From: Seonamhaeicola sp. ML3 | GTDB taxonomy: Bacteria > Bacteroidota > Bacteroidia > Flavobacteriales > Flavobacteriaceae | Length of the DNA stretch: 64,000 nt | NCBI RefSeq assembly: GCF_023273855.1 | Contig: NZ_CP096884.1 | Span: 310,001 to 374,000, forward strand | Direction: 5' to 3' | Shown: positions 1 to 8,157 of the stretch, piece by piece | Layout of the letters: every line of letters begins with the position of its first letter | Numbering within the stretch: position 1 is the stretch's first letter | The notes under the pieces: model-generated | What the model saw: only the letters and a program-made list of their open reading frames with translations | Told to the model about the DNA's origin: nothing | Databases searched by the model: none | Translations under genes and position numbers: made by a program

Positions 1-341
1 TTTTATTCTTTTTGTTTAACTTTTTTGAAAAAATTATAAACAATTTAAAATCAAACAGCCTTCATACCTCTGTTTTGTTGACAAGAAACAATATGAAAAA
101 TCAAAACTTAAAACCAGTTAAATGCCTGAATATCAATATAAAAACTAAAAAATATCGTAAAGAAAAAAGTTCATTAGCAAAGAACTACACTAAACATTAA
201 AAAAAAAATTAACGGATGGTAAATGACTGATTTTGTTTAACTTCTATAATTCTTAAGAGACAAGAAGTGTTTATTTATAGAAAGGTTATTCCCAGTTGAG
301 AACTATTTTAGGAAGGGAAAAAGAATGTAGATTTAACTAGT
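1..341. other. AT-rich stretch without a recognisable gene
   Basis: Very AT-rich sequence before the first convincing gene. The only open frame (12-200, plus strand, 62 codons) is rich in Lys and Asn, has no recognisable motif and looks like chance. I see no tRNA, terminator hairpin or repeat here. It may hold the 3' flank of a gene that lies outside the window. Confidence 0.5.
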
Positions 342-923
342 TTATATTAGGGACCTAATGTTTGCATAAGAATTTTGAAGAGCATTATCCGCTTGGCTTT
401 TGCTTAACCATTTTACTTTTGTTATACCCTCTTTTTCTTGCGGATAAAGTTTACCATCAAAGCTCGTTGTCATCTCAAACCAATACGTAATTTTTATTTT
501 GTGCTTTCCATTACGCTTAAAAATATGATACGTAGTTTGCAATGGTTTGGTGATTTGGAGACCATTAACGCCTGTTTCTTCCTCAACCTCTCTGATGGAG
601 GTTTCTTCTATGGTTTCTTTGCCTTCAGCTTTTCCTTTTGGTAAATCCCATTTTTCATTTCTGAAAATAAATAAAATTTCATTTTTAGAATTTAGGACTT
701 TTCCTCCACCAGCTATAACATTGGGTAATTTTTTTAAGAACTTAACAAGTAGTTTATCGGGTTTTTTATGAATGAGCCTAACTTCCTGTAAAGAAGATTT
801 ATTGAGGGCTTTAATAACCTTTCCAATATTTACAGTATCTAACAAATAATTTTTAAAGTTTGTTTCCTGCTCAACTTTGTTTGTTAATATTATGGGCTTG
901 TCTCCAACAAAAACTTTATACAT
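342..923 (-). CDS. NUDIX hydrolase
   Basis: Predicted pyrophosphohydrolase acting on a nucleoside diphosphate linked to another group; the substrate cannot be read from the sequence. The Nudix box is complete: GKAEGKETIEETSIREVEEETGV-like spacing with the REVEEETG core near residues 115-125. About 90 N-terminal residues precede it, which is usual for the flavobacterial form found beside pyrE. I chose the ATG at 923. An upstream extension to 1004 would run through a 13-nt A-tract and gives a low-complexity leader. The gene is divergent from pyrE with a shared control region of about 120 bp. Cytosolic. Family assignment is firm, substrate unknown. Confidence 0.88.
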   Translation of the reverse strand: MYKVFVGDKPIILTNKVEQETNFKNYLLDTVNIGKVIKALNKSSLQEVRLIHKKPDKLLVKFLKKLPNVIAGGGKVLNSKNEILFIFRNEKWDLPKGKAEGKETIEETSIREVEEETGVNGLQITKPLQTTYHIFKRNGKHKIKITYWFEMTTSFDGKLYPQEKEGITKVKWLSKSQADNALQNSYANIRSLI

Positions 924-1018
924 ACAATCATTCAAAAATATGTTGGCAATATAAAAATATCTTTTAAGTAATAAATTGGCTTTTGTTAAAAAAAAAAAAA
1001 TCAATCTTGATATTACTT

Positions 1019-1033
1019 TTACAATAATTGTAA
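1019..1033. promoter_or_regulatory. 15-bp perfect dyad upstream of pyrE
   Basis: TTACAAT-A-ATTGTAA is a perfect 7-bp inverted repeat with a 1-nt spacer, ending 10 bp before the pyrE ATG and inside the pyrE/NUDIX divergent region. It overlaps a TACTTTTA sequence (1014-1021) that resembles the TAnnTTTG -7 box. It could be an operator; this is inference from symmetry and position only. Confidence 0.35.
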
Positions 1034-1043
1034 TTTAGCCCTC

Positions 1044-1688
1044 ATGATTTTTAATAAAAATACAGCAAGAAAAACAGCCGAAGTTTTATTACAGGTTAAT
1101 GCGATAAAACTCAGCCCAAAAGCACCATTTACTTGGGCCTCTGGATGGAAATCACCCATTTACTGTGATAATCGAATCATTCTTTCGTTTCCTCCCATTC
1201 GTAATTATGTTAGGGAAACCATGGCGAAACAGATAGAAAAACAATACGGCAAACCCGATGCCATTGCTGGAGTTGCCACAGGAGCCATTGGTATAGGCAT
1301 GCTAGTTGCCGAATACCTTGGTTTACCTTTTATTTACGTAAGACCCAATGCAAAAGGTCATGGTCGTAAAAATCAGATTGAAGGTTTTATTGAAAGCGGG
1401 CAAAATGTTGTTGTTGTAGAAGACTTAATAAGCACAGGAAAAAGTAGCTTAAATGCAGTATCTGCTCTAAGGGAAGCTGGCGTAAACGTTAAGGGCATGA
1501 TCGCCATTTTTAGTTATGGTTTTGATATTGCAACCGAGAATTTTGAAAAAGAAAACGTATTTCTGCAAACCTTGGGCAACTACGAAAGTTTACTCGATCA
1601 AGCATTAAAAACGAAATATATAACTGAATCGGAATTGGAAACCTTATCTGAATGGAATTCCAACCCAAGCGAATGGAATGGTATTTGA
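1044..1688 (+). CDS. pyrE: Orotate phosphoribosyltransferase
   Basis: Converts orotate and PRPP to orotidine 5'-phosphate in de novo pyrimidine synthesis; cytosolic. The 214-residue length fits bacterial PyrE. The PRPP-binding motif VVVVEDLISTGKSS is at about residues 121-134. The substrate region WASGWKSPIYCDNR is at about 31-44, and the flexible-loop segment RPNAKGHGRKNQIEG is at about 99-113. It is followed after 26 bp by a small SRPBCC-fold gene on the same strand, a pairing that suggests one transcript. It is divergent from a NUDIX gene. A 15-bp dyad sits just upstream of the start and may control transcription. Confidence 0.97.
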   Translation: MIFNKNTARKTAEVLLQVNAIKLSPKAPFTWASGWKSPIYCDNRIILSFPPIRNYVRETMAKQIEKQYGKPDAIAGVATGAIGIGMLVAEYLGLPFIYVRPNAKGHGRKNQIEGFIESGQNVVVVEDLISTGKSSLNAVSALREAGVNVKGMIAIFSYGFDIATENFEKENVFLQTLGNYESLLDQALKTKYITESELETLSEWNSNPSEWNGI

Positions 1689-1714
1689 TTTAGTAAAGCA
1701 AATAATGACAAACT

Positions 1715-2110
1715 ATGAATCTAGAATCTCCTAAAATAAACGTTGAAAAATCACCAGAAGAAGTATTTGCTTTTTTAGCAGATGTTAAAAACTTCGAATC
1801 ATTAATGCCAGAAAACATAAGCAAGTTTGAAGTTCTTGAAGACGACAAGTTTGTTTTCGCTTTAAAAGGCATGCCAGAAATTATCCTGAAGAAGAAAGAG
1901 GTCATAGCACCTAACAAAATTGTTTTAGGTGCAGCCGGGGGCAAAATCGATTTTTCGTTAGTTGGTAATATTGTAGAAGCTAGTGATAATTCAAGTGACG
2001 TGCAACTATTGTTCTCTGGAGACTTTAACCCCATGATGTCGATGATGATAAAAGGTCCAATTACCAAATTTATAGAAACACTAGCTACAAGTATCCCAAA
2101 TGCCATTTAG
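1715..2110 (+). CDS. SRPBCC family protein
   Basis: A 131-residue protein with the START/Bet v1-like pattern of a short polyketide cyclase/dehydrase-type SRPBCC domain. It opens with an amphipathic beta strand followed by EEVFAFLADVKNFESLMPENI, the usual helix-grip beginning, and ends in a long C-terminal helix (MIKGPITKFIETLATSI). Such proteins bind hydrophobic ligands in a central cavity; no ligand or reaction can be named. It lies 26 bp after pyrE on the same strand, probably co-transcribed. No signal peptide or membrane segment is visible. Confidence 0.75.
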   Translation: MNLESPKINVEKSPEEVFAFLADVKNFESLMPENISKFEVLEDDKFVFALKGMPEIILKKKEVIAPNKIVLGAAGGKIDFSLVGNIVEASDNSSDVQLLFSGDFNPMMSMMIKGPITKFIETLATSIPNAI

Positions 2111-2216
2111 CTTGTAAATAATAATGTAGCTATCACATTTTCATCATTTCAAATCTTGAAAAACCACATATTTGTGAAAATCGGTAGTTTTTGTTTTGTG
2201 TAAAACATAACCTGAT

Positions 2217-2951
2217 TTAGTAGAGTAATTCTATTTGCTTTAAATCAAATTTTGCAATTATACCATCTTCTATGGCCACCATTAACTTTCCGTATTTGGT
2301 GACTCCTCTTATAAACCCTGAAAACAAATTGCCTTCACTGTTTTTAAAGGTAGAAGGTTTGTCTTTCCTAAAGAGATTGGCTTCATATTCATTTTTTACT
2401 AAATCATATTCACCTTTTTGTAAAAGTTCAGAATATTCAATAGTACATGTTATAATTCTGTGTAAAACTTCATCTAAATTGAAATGAACACCGGAAATAT
2501 TTTTCAAAGATGATGCTTTTGGTAAGCCTTCAAATTTGGTTTGGTTTACATTGACCCCGACACCGATGATGGTTGACTCTAGTTTGTTTTTTATGACATT
2601 TTCTATTAAAATTCCGCATATTTTTTTATTATCTGACAAAATGTCGTTTGGCCATTTTATTGATACGTTTGGGATATTGAAAGATTTTAATGCCTTTAAA
2701 ATAGCCAAAGACATCGCCATACTTAAATAAAAGGGAAACTCAACTACATGTATACTTAAATCCTTAAACATACTAAAAGTGAGGTTTTTAGAACCTTGCG
2801 AACTCCAAACAGTACCCATTTGTCCTCTACCATTAGTCTGCTCTTTTGCTACAACAACCGTATAGTCTTCCACTTCATTATCCATAATGTACCTTCGCAA
2901 ATAACTATTTGTAGAATCGGTGGCATTAAGTTTGATTATATTCACTGACAA
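2217..2951 (-). CDS. birA: Biotin--[acetyl-CoA-carboxylase] ligase
   Basis: Attaches biotin to the carrier domain of acetyl-CoA carboxylase through biotinyl-AMP; cytosolic. The biotinyl-AMP-binding loop GRGQMGTVWSS is at about residues 41-51. The catalytic core continues with SIKWPNDI and a conserved Lys in KKICGILIE. At 244 residues it has only the ligase and small C-terminal domains, with no N-terminal winged helix, so it is a group I enzyme without repressor function. The frame opens with TTG at 2951; a GTG at 2945 is an alternative start two codons later. The region up to rsfS is a divergent promoter region. Confidence 0.93.
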   Translation of the reverse strand: MSVNIIKLNATDSTNSYLRRYIMDNEVEDYTVVVAKEQTNGRGQMGTVWSSQGSKNLTFSMFKDLSIHVVEFPFYLSMAMSLAILKALKSFNIPNVSIKWPNDILSDNKKICGILIENVIKNKLESTIIGVGVNVNQTKFEGLPKASSLKNISGVHFNLDEVLHRIITCTIEYSELLQKGEYDLVKNEYEANLFRKDKPSTFKNSEGNLFSGFIRGVTKYGKLMVAIEDGIIAKFDLKQIELLY

Positions 2952-3013
2952 AGGTTATGTTTTAAGAAAAAAATCTTATGATTTTTTTAAAGTGTAAACA
3001 ACTAAAAAAGTAA

Positions 3014-3021
3014 TAACTTTG
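3014..3021 (+). promoter_or_regulatory. -7 box of the rsfS-ftsH promoter
   Basis: TAACTTTG matches the Bacteroidota TAnnTTTG -7 consensus and lies 19 bp before the rsfS ATG. No clear -33 TTG is present at the usual spacing. Confidence 0.55.
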
Positions 3022-3040
3022 CACAAATTAAATAAATTTA

Positions 3041-3412
3041 ATGGCGAAAGAAAAAATAAGCGCAGACCAATTAATATCCGTAATTATAAGTGGCATTGAA
3101 GATGTTAAGGGGCAAGAGATAAATATTTTAGATTTAAGGGAGATTGATAATACGGTTTGCGATTACTTCATAATCTGTGAAGGGACTTCAAACACACAAG
3201 TAAACGCCATAGTTAACTCCATCCAAAAAAAGGTAAGCAAAGAACTTAAAGATAAACCTTGGCATACTGAAGGTGAAGATAATGCAGAATGGGTACTTAT
3301 AGATTACGTTAATGTTGTTGTACATGTTTTCCAAAAGCATGTAAGGGAATATTATGATATTGAAAGCCTGTGGGGTGATGCTAAAACAACATTAATAGAA
3401 ACAAGTTATTAA
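3041..3412 (+). CDS. rsfS: Ribosome silencing factor RsfS
   Basis: Binds ribosomal protein uL14 on the large subunit and blocks subunit joining when nutrients are limited. The 123-residue length and the motifs VCDYFIICEGTSNTQVNAI (about 39-57), WHTEGEDNAEWVLIDYVNVVVHVF (about 80-103) and the C-terminal YYDIESLWGDA are diagnostic of the RsfS/Iojap family. It is followed after 6 bp by ftsH, the order usual in flavobacteria, and a -7 box precedes it. Cytosolic, ribosome-associated. Confidence 0.96.
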   Translation: MAKEKISADQLISVIISGIEDVKGQEINILDLREIDNTVCDYFIICEGTSNTQVNAIVNSIQKKVSKELKDKPWHTEGEDNAEWVLIDYVNVVVHVFQKHVREYYDIESLWGDAKTTLIETSY

Positions 3413-3418
3413 AGACAC

Positions 3419-5410
3419 ATGGCAAACGATAAAAAAAATCCAAGAGAAAAAAAACCAAAATTTAGTCCTTATTGGATCTACGGCTTATTGATTGCCCTTT
3501 TTCTTGGCTTTCAATTCTTTGGAGATAGTGGAAACAGTAGTGGTTCTAAAATTACCACATCAGATTTCTTCGAGTTTTTGAAAGAAGGTGATGTTAAGAA
3601 AATTGATATTGTAAAAAACACAAGGGTAGCCAGAGTGTATCTTACAAAAGATGCTGAAATAAAAGATGTTCACAAAAACTCCAAACAACAACCTTTTATT
3701 CCTACTGTAAGCGCTTTACCTAATTACAGATTTGAATTTGGAGATCTTCAAAATTTTGAAAATAAGCTAAACGAAATCATTGTAGATCTGGATTCTAAAC
3801 CTGTTATTGAATTTGATACTGAAACAGATACCTTCGGTAATATACTCATAGGCATATTACCATTTATACTTCTTATTGGTGTATGGATTTTTATCATGAG
3901 ACGTATGTCTGGTGGCGCTGGCGGAGGTGCTGGTGGACAAATCTTTAATATCGGAAAGTCCAGAGCTAAACTATTTGATCAAAATACAGAAGTAAAAACG
4001 TCTTTTAAAGATGTTGCAGGACTCGAAGGTGCCAAAGAAGAAGTTCAAGAAATTGTAGATTTTTTAAAATTCCCCGAAAAATATACAACTCTAGGAGGTA
4101 AAATTCCGAAAGGAGCTCTTTTAGTAGGGCCTCCGGGAACAGGTAAAACCTTATTAGCTAAAGCCGTTGCAGGTGAGGCCAAAGTACCTTTCTTCTCGCT
4201 TTCTGGTTCAGATTTTGTGGAAATGTTCGTAGGTGTGGGAGCATCTCGTGTTAGAGATTTATTCAAACAGGCTAAAGAAAAATCACCTTCAATCATTTTT
4301 ATCGATGAGATTGATGCCATTGGTAGAGCTAGAGGTAAAAACGCTATGTCTGGAAGTAATGATGAACGTGAAAACACATTAAATCAACTACTTACCGAAA
4401 TGGATGGTTTTGGGACCAATACCAATGTTATTGTTCTTGCAGCTACCAACAGAGCAGATATTTTAGATAAAGCTTTGATGCGTGCGGGACGATTTGACAG
4501 ACAAATTTATGTGGACTTACCAGATGTACGTGAGCGTAAAGAGATTTTTGAGGTACACTTGAGACCATTAAAAAAATCCAAAGGCTTAGACACAGATTTT
4601 CTTTCGAAACAAACACCTGGATTTTCTGGTGCTGATATTGCAAATGTGTGCAACGAAGCTGCTTTAATAGCCGCAAGAAACGGTAAAAAAGAAGTTGATA
4701 AACAAGATTTCCTTGATGCAGTAGATAGAATTATTGGTGGTCTGGAAAAGAAAAACAAAATCATAACTCCGGCTGAGAAAAAAGCAGTGGCTTTTCACGA
4801 AGCAGGACATGCCACCGTGAGTTGGATGCTCGAACATGCAGCGCCACTAATTAAAGTTACTATTGTGCCTAGAGGACGCTCTTTAGGAGCAGCTTGGTAT
4901 TTACCCGAGGAACGATTAATTGTTCGACCAGAGCAAATGTTGGACGAGATGTGTGCTGCACTTGGAGGAAGAGCCGCCGAACAAGTTATATTCAATAAAA
5001 TATCTACCGGGGCTTTAAGTGATTTAGAAAAAGTAACTAAGCAAGCCCGCGCCATGGTAACTATTTATGGGCTAAGTGACAAAATAGGAAATCTTACTTA
5101 TTACGATTCTTCGGGTCAAAGTGAATACGGATTTACAAAACCTTACAGTGAGCAAACAGCCGAGCTTATAGACAAGGAAATTTCAGATATCATTGAAAAG
5201 CAATACCAACGCGCTATAAAACTTCTTGAAGAGAATAAAGATAAACTCACAGAACTGGCCGAAGTACTTCTAGATAAAGAAGTTATTTTTAAAGATAACC
5301 TAGAGAAGATTTTTGGAAAACGTAATTTTGGAAGCTCGGAGGAGAGCCCAAAAGAAACAAGCGAAAAAAACGAAAATACAGAAACTGAAGAGGAATCTGA
5401 AAACAGTTAA
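3419..5410 (+). CDS. ftsH: ATP-dependent zinc metalloprotease FtsH
   Basis: Membrane-anchored AAA+ protease that degrades misfolded membrane proteins and regulatory proteins. Order of parts: a transmembrane helix (about 17-33), a periplasmic domain, a second transmembrane helix (about 142-162), and a Gly-rich linker. The AAA module has Walker A GPPGTGKT (about 237-244), Walker [12 protein letters not shown] and an SRH ending RAGRFDRQ. The M41 peptidase carries HEAGH with its first His at 460. The 663 residues end in an acidic, low-complexity tail typical of the family. It is co-transcribed with rsfS and ends in a strong hairpin at 5438-5477. Confidence 0.98.
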   Translation: MANDKKNPREKKPKFSPYWIYGLLIALFLGFQFFGDSGNSSGSKITTSDFFEFLKEGDVKKIDIVKNTRVARVYLTKDAEIKDVHKNSKQQPFIPTVSALPNYRFEFGDLQNFENKLNEIIVDLDSKPVIEFDTETDTFGNILIGILPFILLIGVWIFIMRRMSGGAGGGAGGQIFNIGKSRAKLFDQNTEVKTSFKDVAGLEGAKEEVQEIVDFLKFPEKYTTLGGKIPKGALLVGPPGTGKTLLAKAVAGEAKVPFFSLSGSDFVEMFVGVGASRVRDLFKQAKEKSPSIIFIDEIDAIGRARGKNAMSGSNDERENTLNQLLTEMDGFGTNTNVIVLAATNRADILDKALMRAGRFDRQIYVDLPDVRERKEIFEVHLRPLKKSKGLDTDFLSKQTPGFSGADIANVCNEAALIAARNGKKEVDKQDFLDAVDRIIGGLEKKNKIITPAEKKAVAFHEAGHATVSWMLEHAAPLIKVTIVPRGRSLGAAWYLPEERLIVRPEQMLDEMCAALGGRAAEQVIFNKISTGALSDLEKVTKQARAMVTIYGLSDKIGNLTYYDSSGQSEYGFTKPYSEQTAELIDKEISDIIEKQYQRAIKLLEENKDKLTELAEVLLDKEVIFKDNLEKIFGKRNFGSSEESPKETSEKNENTETEEESENS

Positions 5411-5437
5411 AATACAACTTTTTGTTGGCCTTTTATT

Positions 5438-5477
5438 AAAAATCTTAAATTAACCATATGGTTAGTTTAAGATTTTT
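5438..5477 (+). terminator. Long hairpin terminator after ftsH
   Basis: Inverted repeat of about 20 bp per arm. AAAAATCTTAAA and TAACCA pair with TGGTTA and TTTAAGATTTTT across a TA centre and one t/g mismatch, ending in a T-run. The following promoter box (5478-5485) begins immediately after the stem. Confidence 0.8.
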
Positions 5478-5485
5478 TATATTTG
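5478..5485 (+). promoter_or_regulatory. -7 box of the LUD-cdsA-psd-ACBP operon
   Basis: TATATTTG is a full match to TAnnTTTG, placed 38 bp before the first gene of the operon and directly abutting the ftsH terminator stem. Confidence 0.55.
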
Positions 5486-5523
5486 ATTATCAACGAAAGA
5501 ATTGGGTTAATAGCAAGAGCTAA

Positions 5524-6132
5524 ATGAGTCTTTTTAGAAAACTATTTGGTTCCAAATCTCAAAAAACAGGAGAGGAACTAAAATCTGAAGATAGAGGCAA
5601 ATATATGCCTGAAGTTAAGCTGCCAATAGACGAAAGGTTTACCATAAACTTTAAGGCTAATGGTGGTAAGTTTTTGTATTGCGAAAATTTAAACGAAGTC
5701 TACGAAAATCTTCAAAATATCATTGATGAAAACAAATGGCAGGAGAAGAAAGTCCTTCTCTTGGATAAAAATCTTGAAGATAAATTCAAAAATTCCAATC
5801 TAAACCCGACTAGAACAGTTAGCGCATCTACTTTTTTTCTCACTACCTGTGAGAATCTCATAGCAGATGATGGTTCTCTACTCATTTCATCAAATCATAT
5901 CTTCGAAAAAAAATTACCGGAATTACCCTTTAATTTCATTGTTTTTGCCACCACAAGTCAGATTACAGAAAACATTGGAGAAGGGCTACGTGGTATAAAA
6001 TCGAAAAACAAAAATAATATCCCTACCAATATCACAACCATAAAGCACTTTAAATCGGGAGAGGAAAAAGATTTCTTGAGCTATGGAAGCAGTGCCAAAA
6101 ACCTTTACCTACTACTTTTAGAAGATCTATAA
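5524..6132 (+). CDS. LUD domain-containing protein (LutC/YkgG-like)
   Basis: A 202-residue protein with an N-terminal basic segment (MSLFRKLFGSKSQK) and a C-terminal LUD (lactate utilisation) fold. The LUD part is recognisable by a segment with CENLIADDGSLLISSNHIF (about 116-134), FIVFATTSQI and the GLRGIKSKN loop. True LutC works with LutA and LutB in lactate oxidation. Neither partner is present here, and the gene heads a phospholipid operon, so a lactate role is not supported. It is 3 bp before cdsA, hence probably translated from the same transcript. Function unknown. Confidence 0.75.
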   Translation: MSLFRKLFGSKSQKTGEELKSEDRGKYMPEVKLPIDERFTINFKANGGKFLYCENLNEVYENLQNIIDENKWQEKKVLLLDKNLEDKFKNSNLNPTRTVSASTFFLTTCENLIADDGSLLISSNHIFEKKLPELPFNFIVFATTSQITENIGEGLRGIKSKNKNNIPTNITTIKHFKSGEEKDFLSYGSSAKNLYLLLLEDL

Positions 6133-6135
6133 TAC

Positions 6136-6957
6136 ATGAAAGAAACCCTAACAAGAGGGCTCTCGGGCATACTTTATATTGCTTTATTAATTAGTTGCTT
6201 TCAAAACGAACATGCGTTAATCATACTGTTTTTTGTTTTCGGATTGATTTCCCTTGCTGAGTTTAAAAAACTCATTCAATTAAAAAGTTTCATTCCCTAC
6301 ATAATTTTTGTTATTCTATATTTTGTGTTTGTTTACTGGAAACTGGTTTTAAACACCAATTTTGGTCTAGATGAAGCCATTCAGATTTTAACCGTCATTA
6401 CAATTTTTGTTGAATTATTTCTTATCAAAGATTTATTTTCTGAAAAAAAAATTCCCCTTTTTGCAACTAAGAGATTCATACTAACAACTTTCTATCTTTC
6501 AAGTGCTTTCGTTTTCATTACACTTATAGGAAACTATCAAGATAGTAACAATGCCTATATTCTACTGGGCGCTTTTATTCTTGTGTGGGTTAATGATTCT
6601 TTTGCTTATATCGTTGGTAAGAATTTTGGCAAACAAAAATTATTCGAAAAGATTTCTCCCAAAAAAACAGTCGAAGGTTTTCTAGGAGGTCTCCTCTTCT
6701 CTTGTATAGCAAGTTATTTTATTGCTAACTTTACAGAAACACTAAACTTTACCAATTGGCTCATATTAAGCATTATCGTAAGTGTTTTTGGGACTTTGGG
6801 CGACTTGATAGAGTCTAAATTTAAAAGGCAGGCGGGTGTTAAAGATAGTGGTGTCATCATGCCTGGTCACGGCGGTTTGCTAGATCGTTTAGATAGTATC
6901 ATATTTGCAGCACCATTTATTTATTCATTTTTAAGTTTACTAAATTATGTTTCATAA
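6136..6957 (+). CDS. cdsA: Phosphatidate cytidylyltransferase
   Basis: Makes CDP-diacylglycerol from phosphatidate and CTP, the branch point of bacterial phospholipid synthesis; integral inner-membrane enzyme. The family signature lies near the C-terminus: GDLIESKFKRQAGVKDSG followed by PGHGGLLDRLDS (about 221-255). A second conserved stretch, VNDSFAYIVGKNFGKQK, is at about 151-167. About seven hydrophobic segments cover the rest of the 273 residues. Its end overlaps the start of psd by 11 bp, indicating translational coupling. Confidence 0.95.
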   Translation: MKETLTRGLSGILYIALLISCFQNEHALIILFFVFGLISLAEFKKLIQLKSFIPYIIFVILYFVFVYWKLVLNTNFGLDEAIQILTVITIFVELFLIKDLFSEKKIPLFATKRFILTTFYLSSAFVFITLIGNYQDSNNAYILLGAFILVWVNDSFAYIVGKNFGKQKLFEKISPKKTVEGFLGGLLFSCIASYFIANFTETLNFTNWLILSIIVSVFGTLGDLIESKFKRQAGVKDSGVIMPGHGGLLDRLDSIIFAAPFIYSFLSLLNYVS

Positions 6958-7597
6958 AGAAGGCCATAAAATCATTTTAATAACATTTCTTATTGTTATA
7001 GCGGGTGTTGTTCTTGCCGACAGTTTTATTACAATTGAATGGCTTAGGTTAATTTTAATCATAGCACTGCTAGTCTTGTTGGTATTAATCCTGCAATTTT
7101 TCAGAAATCCAAAGCGACGAACACTTGCAAATGACAAACAGGTAATTTCACCTGTTGATGGGAAAGTAGTGGTGATTGAGGAGGTTTTTGAAAAAGAATA
7201 TTTTAAGGAAAAACGATTACAGGTTAGTGTTTTTATGTCGCCAATAAACGTACATGTAACCCGTTATCCTATTGGCGGCAACGTACTATTTAGTAAATAC
7301 CATCCCGGAAAATATTTGGTGGCCTGGCATCCTAAAGCTAGCGAAGAAAATGAACGCACAACCATTGTTGTAGAAAATGACACTTATGGTAAAGTGTTAT
7401 ACAGACAGATCGCCGGTGCTCTTGCAAAGCGTATTGTGAACTATGCGAAACCAAATGACAAGGCCGTTCAAGGTGCCGATGCTGGATTTATTAAATTTGG
7501 CTCTAGGGTAGATTTATTTTTACCTCTAGATACCAATATAAAAGTTGCGTTAAACCAAAAAGTTAGAGGTGGAGAAACTGTAATTGCAGAACACTAA
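6947..7597 (+). CDS. psd: Phosphatidylserine decarboxylase
   Basis: Converts phosphatidylserine to phosphatidylethanolamine using a pyruvoyl group made by self-cleavage. The protein is of the short type (216 residues). It has two N-terminal hydrophobic helices (about 7-48), the HVTRYPIGG core (about 103-111) and a Gly-Ser cleavage site in FIKFGSRVDLFLP (about 184-196). Cleavage at this site would give a small alpha chain beginning with pyruvoyl-Ser. It overlaps cdsA by 11 bp and is immediately followed by an acyl-CoA-binding protein gene, so the three form a lipid-synthesis unit. A phosphatidylserine synthase gene is not seen nearby. Confidence 0.95.
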   Translation: MFHKEGHKIILITFLIVIAGVVLADSFITIEWLRLILIIALLVLLVLILQFFRNPKRRTLANDKQVISPVDGKVVVIEEVFEKEYFKEKRLQVSVFMSPINVHVTRYPIGGNVLFSKYHPGKYLVAWHPKASEENERTTIVVENDTYGKVLYRQIAGALAKRIVNYAKPNDKAVQGADAGFIKFGSRVDLFLPLDTNIKVALNQKVRGGETVIAEH

Positions 7598-7864
7598 ATG
7601 ACAAACGAGGAACTAGACATAGCATTTAAAGAAGCGGTAGCTAGAGTTAACGCCCATACAGAGCCTTTCCCTGCAGATACGCTTCTAAAACTTTATGCCT
7701 ATTACAAAAGAGCTACCAACGACTACGGAAGACCTAGAAGCCGTGAAGCGCTAATAAATGCGTTTAAGACCAATGCGCTATTCCAAGCCAAGGATATTAC
7801 CGAGGAAGAAGCCAAAAGACATTATGTAGATTTGGTAAACAAGTACTTTCTTTACAGGGAGTAG
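7598..7864 (+). CDS. Acyl-CoA-binding protein
   Basis: An 88-residue four-helix acyl-CoA-binding protein (ACBP). Such proteins sequester and deliver long-chain acyl-CoA in the cytosol. The conserved pattern is present: LLKLYAYYKRATNDY (about 30-44, with the Tyr and Lys that contact acyl-CoA) and the C-terminal AKRHYVDLVNKYF. The usual W-x-A-W segment is altered to ALINAFKTNALF, so the central helix is divergent. It starts one base after the psd stop, so it is the last gene of the lipid operon. Confidence 0.85.
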   Translation: MTNEELDIAFKEAVARVNAHTEPFPADTLLKLYAYYKRATNDYGRPRSREALINAFKTNALFQAKDITEEEAKRHYVDLVNKYFLYRE

Positions 7865-8157
7865 TTACTCTTTTGAAAAGCTTTTCTTGAGCTTCCAAAA
7901 TTACCGATAAATTATTGTAGAGCTAATTTTTGTTAAAAGTTTTGGCTACCGATAAAACACCACTACCTTCACAGATTTTTGTTCATAAATAGCTTATTTA
8001 TGATTCATAAACTGATGGATACATACATCCTTTTTAACTTGATTTTGTAAAAAATTTCATCTACTTTCGTTTATCTGATATAAGTTATTGAAACGTTGCA
8101 TATCAGTAAAACCCTCGGCAATAATTTGAGATAACCCTAAAAAAATAAATAGACTGA
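7865..8157. other. Intergenic region at the left edge of the accessory island
   Basis: No gene. It contains a 12-bp palindrome GAAAAGCTTTTC (7875-7886) and a direct repeat TACCGATAAA (7902-7911 and 7947-7956). It also holds a perfect hairpin CATAAATA-GCT-TATTTATG (7984-8002) and a promoter module (8038-8108) that recurs at 37687-37766. Confidence 0.6.
8038..8108 (+). repeat. Repeated promoter module, copy A
   Basis: This stretch begins CTTGATTTTGTAAAAA and continues to a short tail ending near ATATCAG. It is similar over its length to 37687-37766. Both copies contain TTG, then 20 nt, then a TAnTTTCG box (here 8039-8041 and 8062-8069), and both precede an orphan secreted-protein gene. It is therefore probably a mobile or duplicated promoter. 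Confidence 0.6.

Noticed and set aside
12-200. A 62-codon open frame at the left edge
   Set aside because: Its amino-acid mix is dominated by Lys, Asn and Thr, with no motif and no promoter box; such frames are expected by chance in very AT-rich DNA.
1690-2106. A 138-codon minus-strand frame over the SRPBCC gene
   Set aside because: It lies fully opposite a well-supported gene, has poor composition and no motif; it is an antisense shadow.
5524-6132. A lactate-utilisation operon
   Set aside because: Only a LutC-like protein is present; LutA and LutB are absent and the neighbours are lipid genes.
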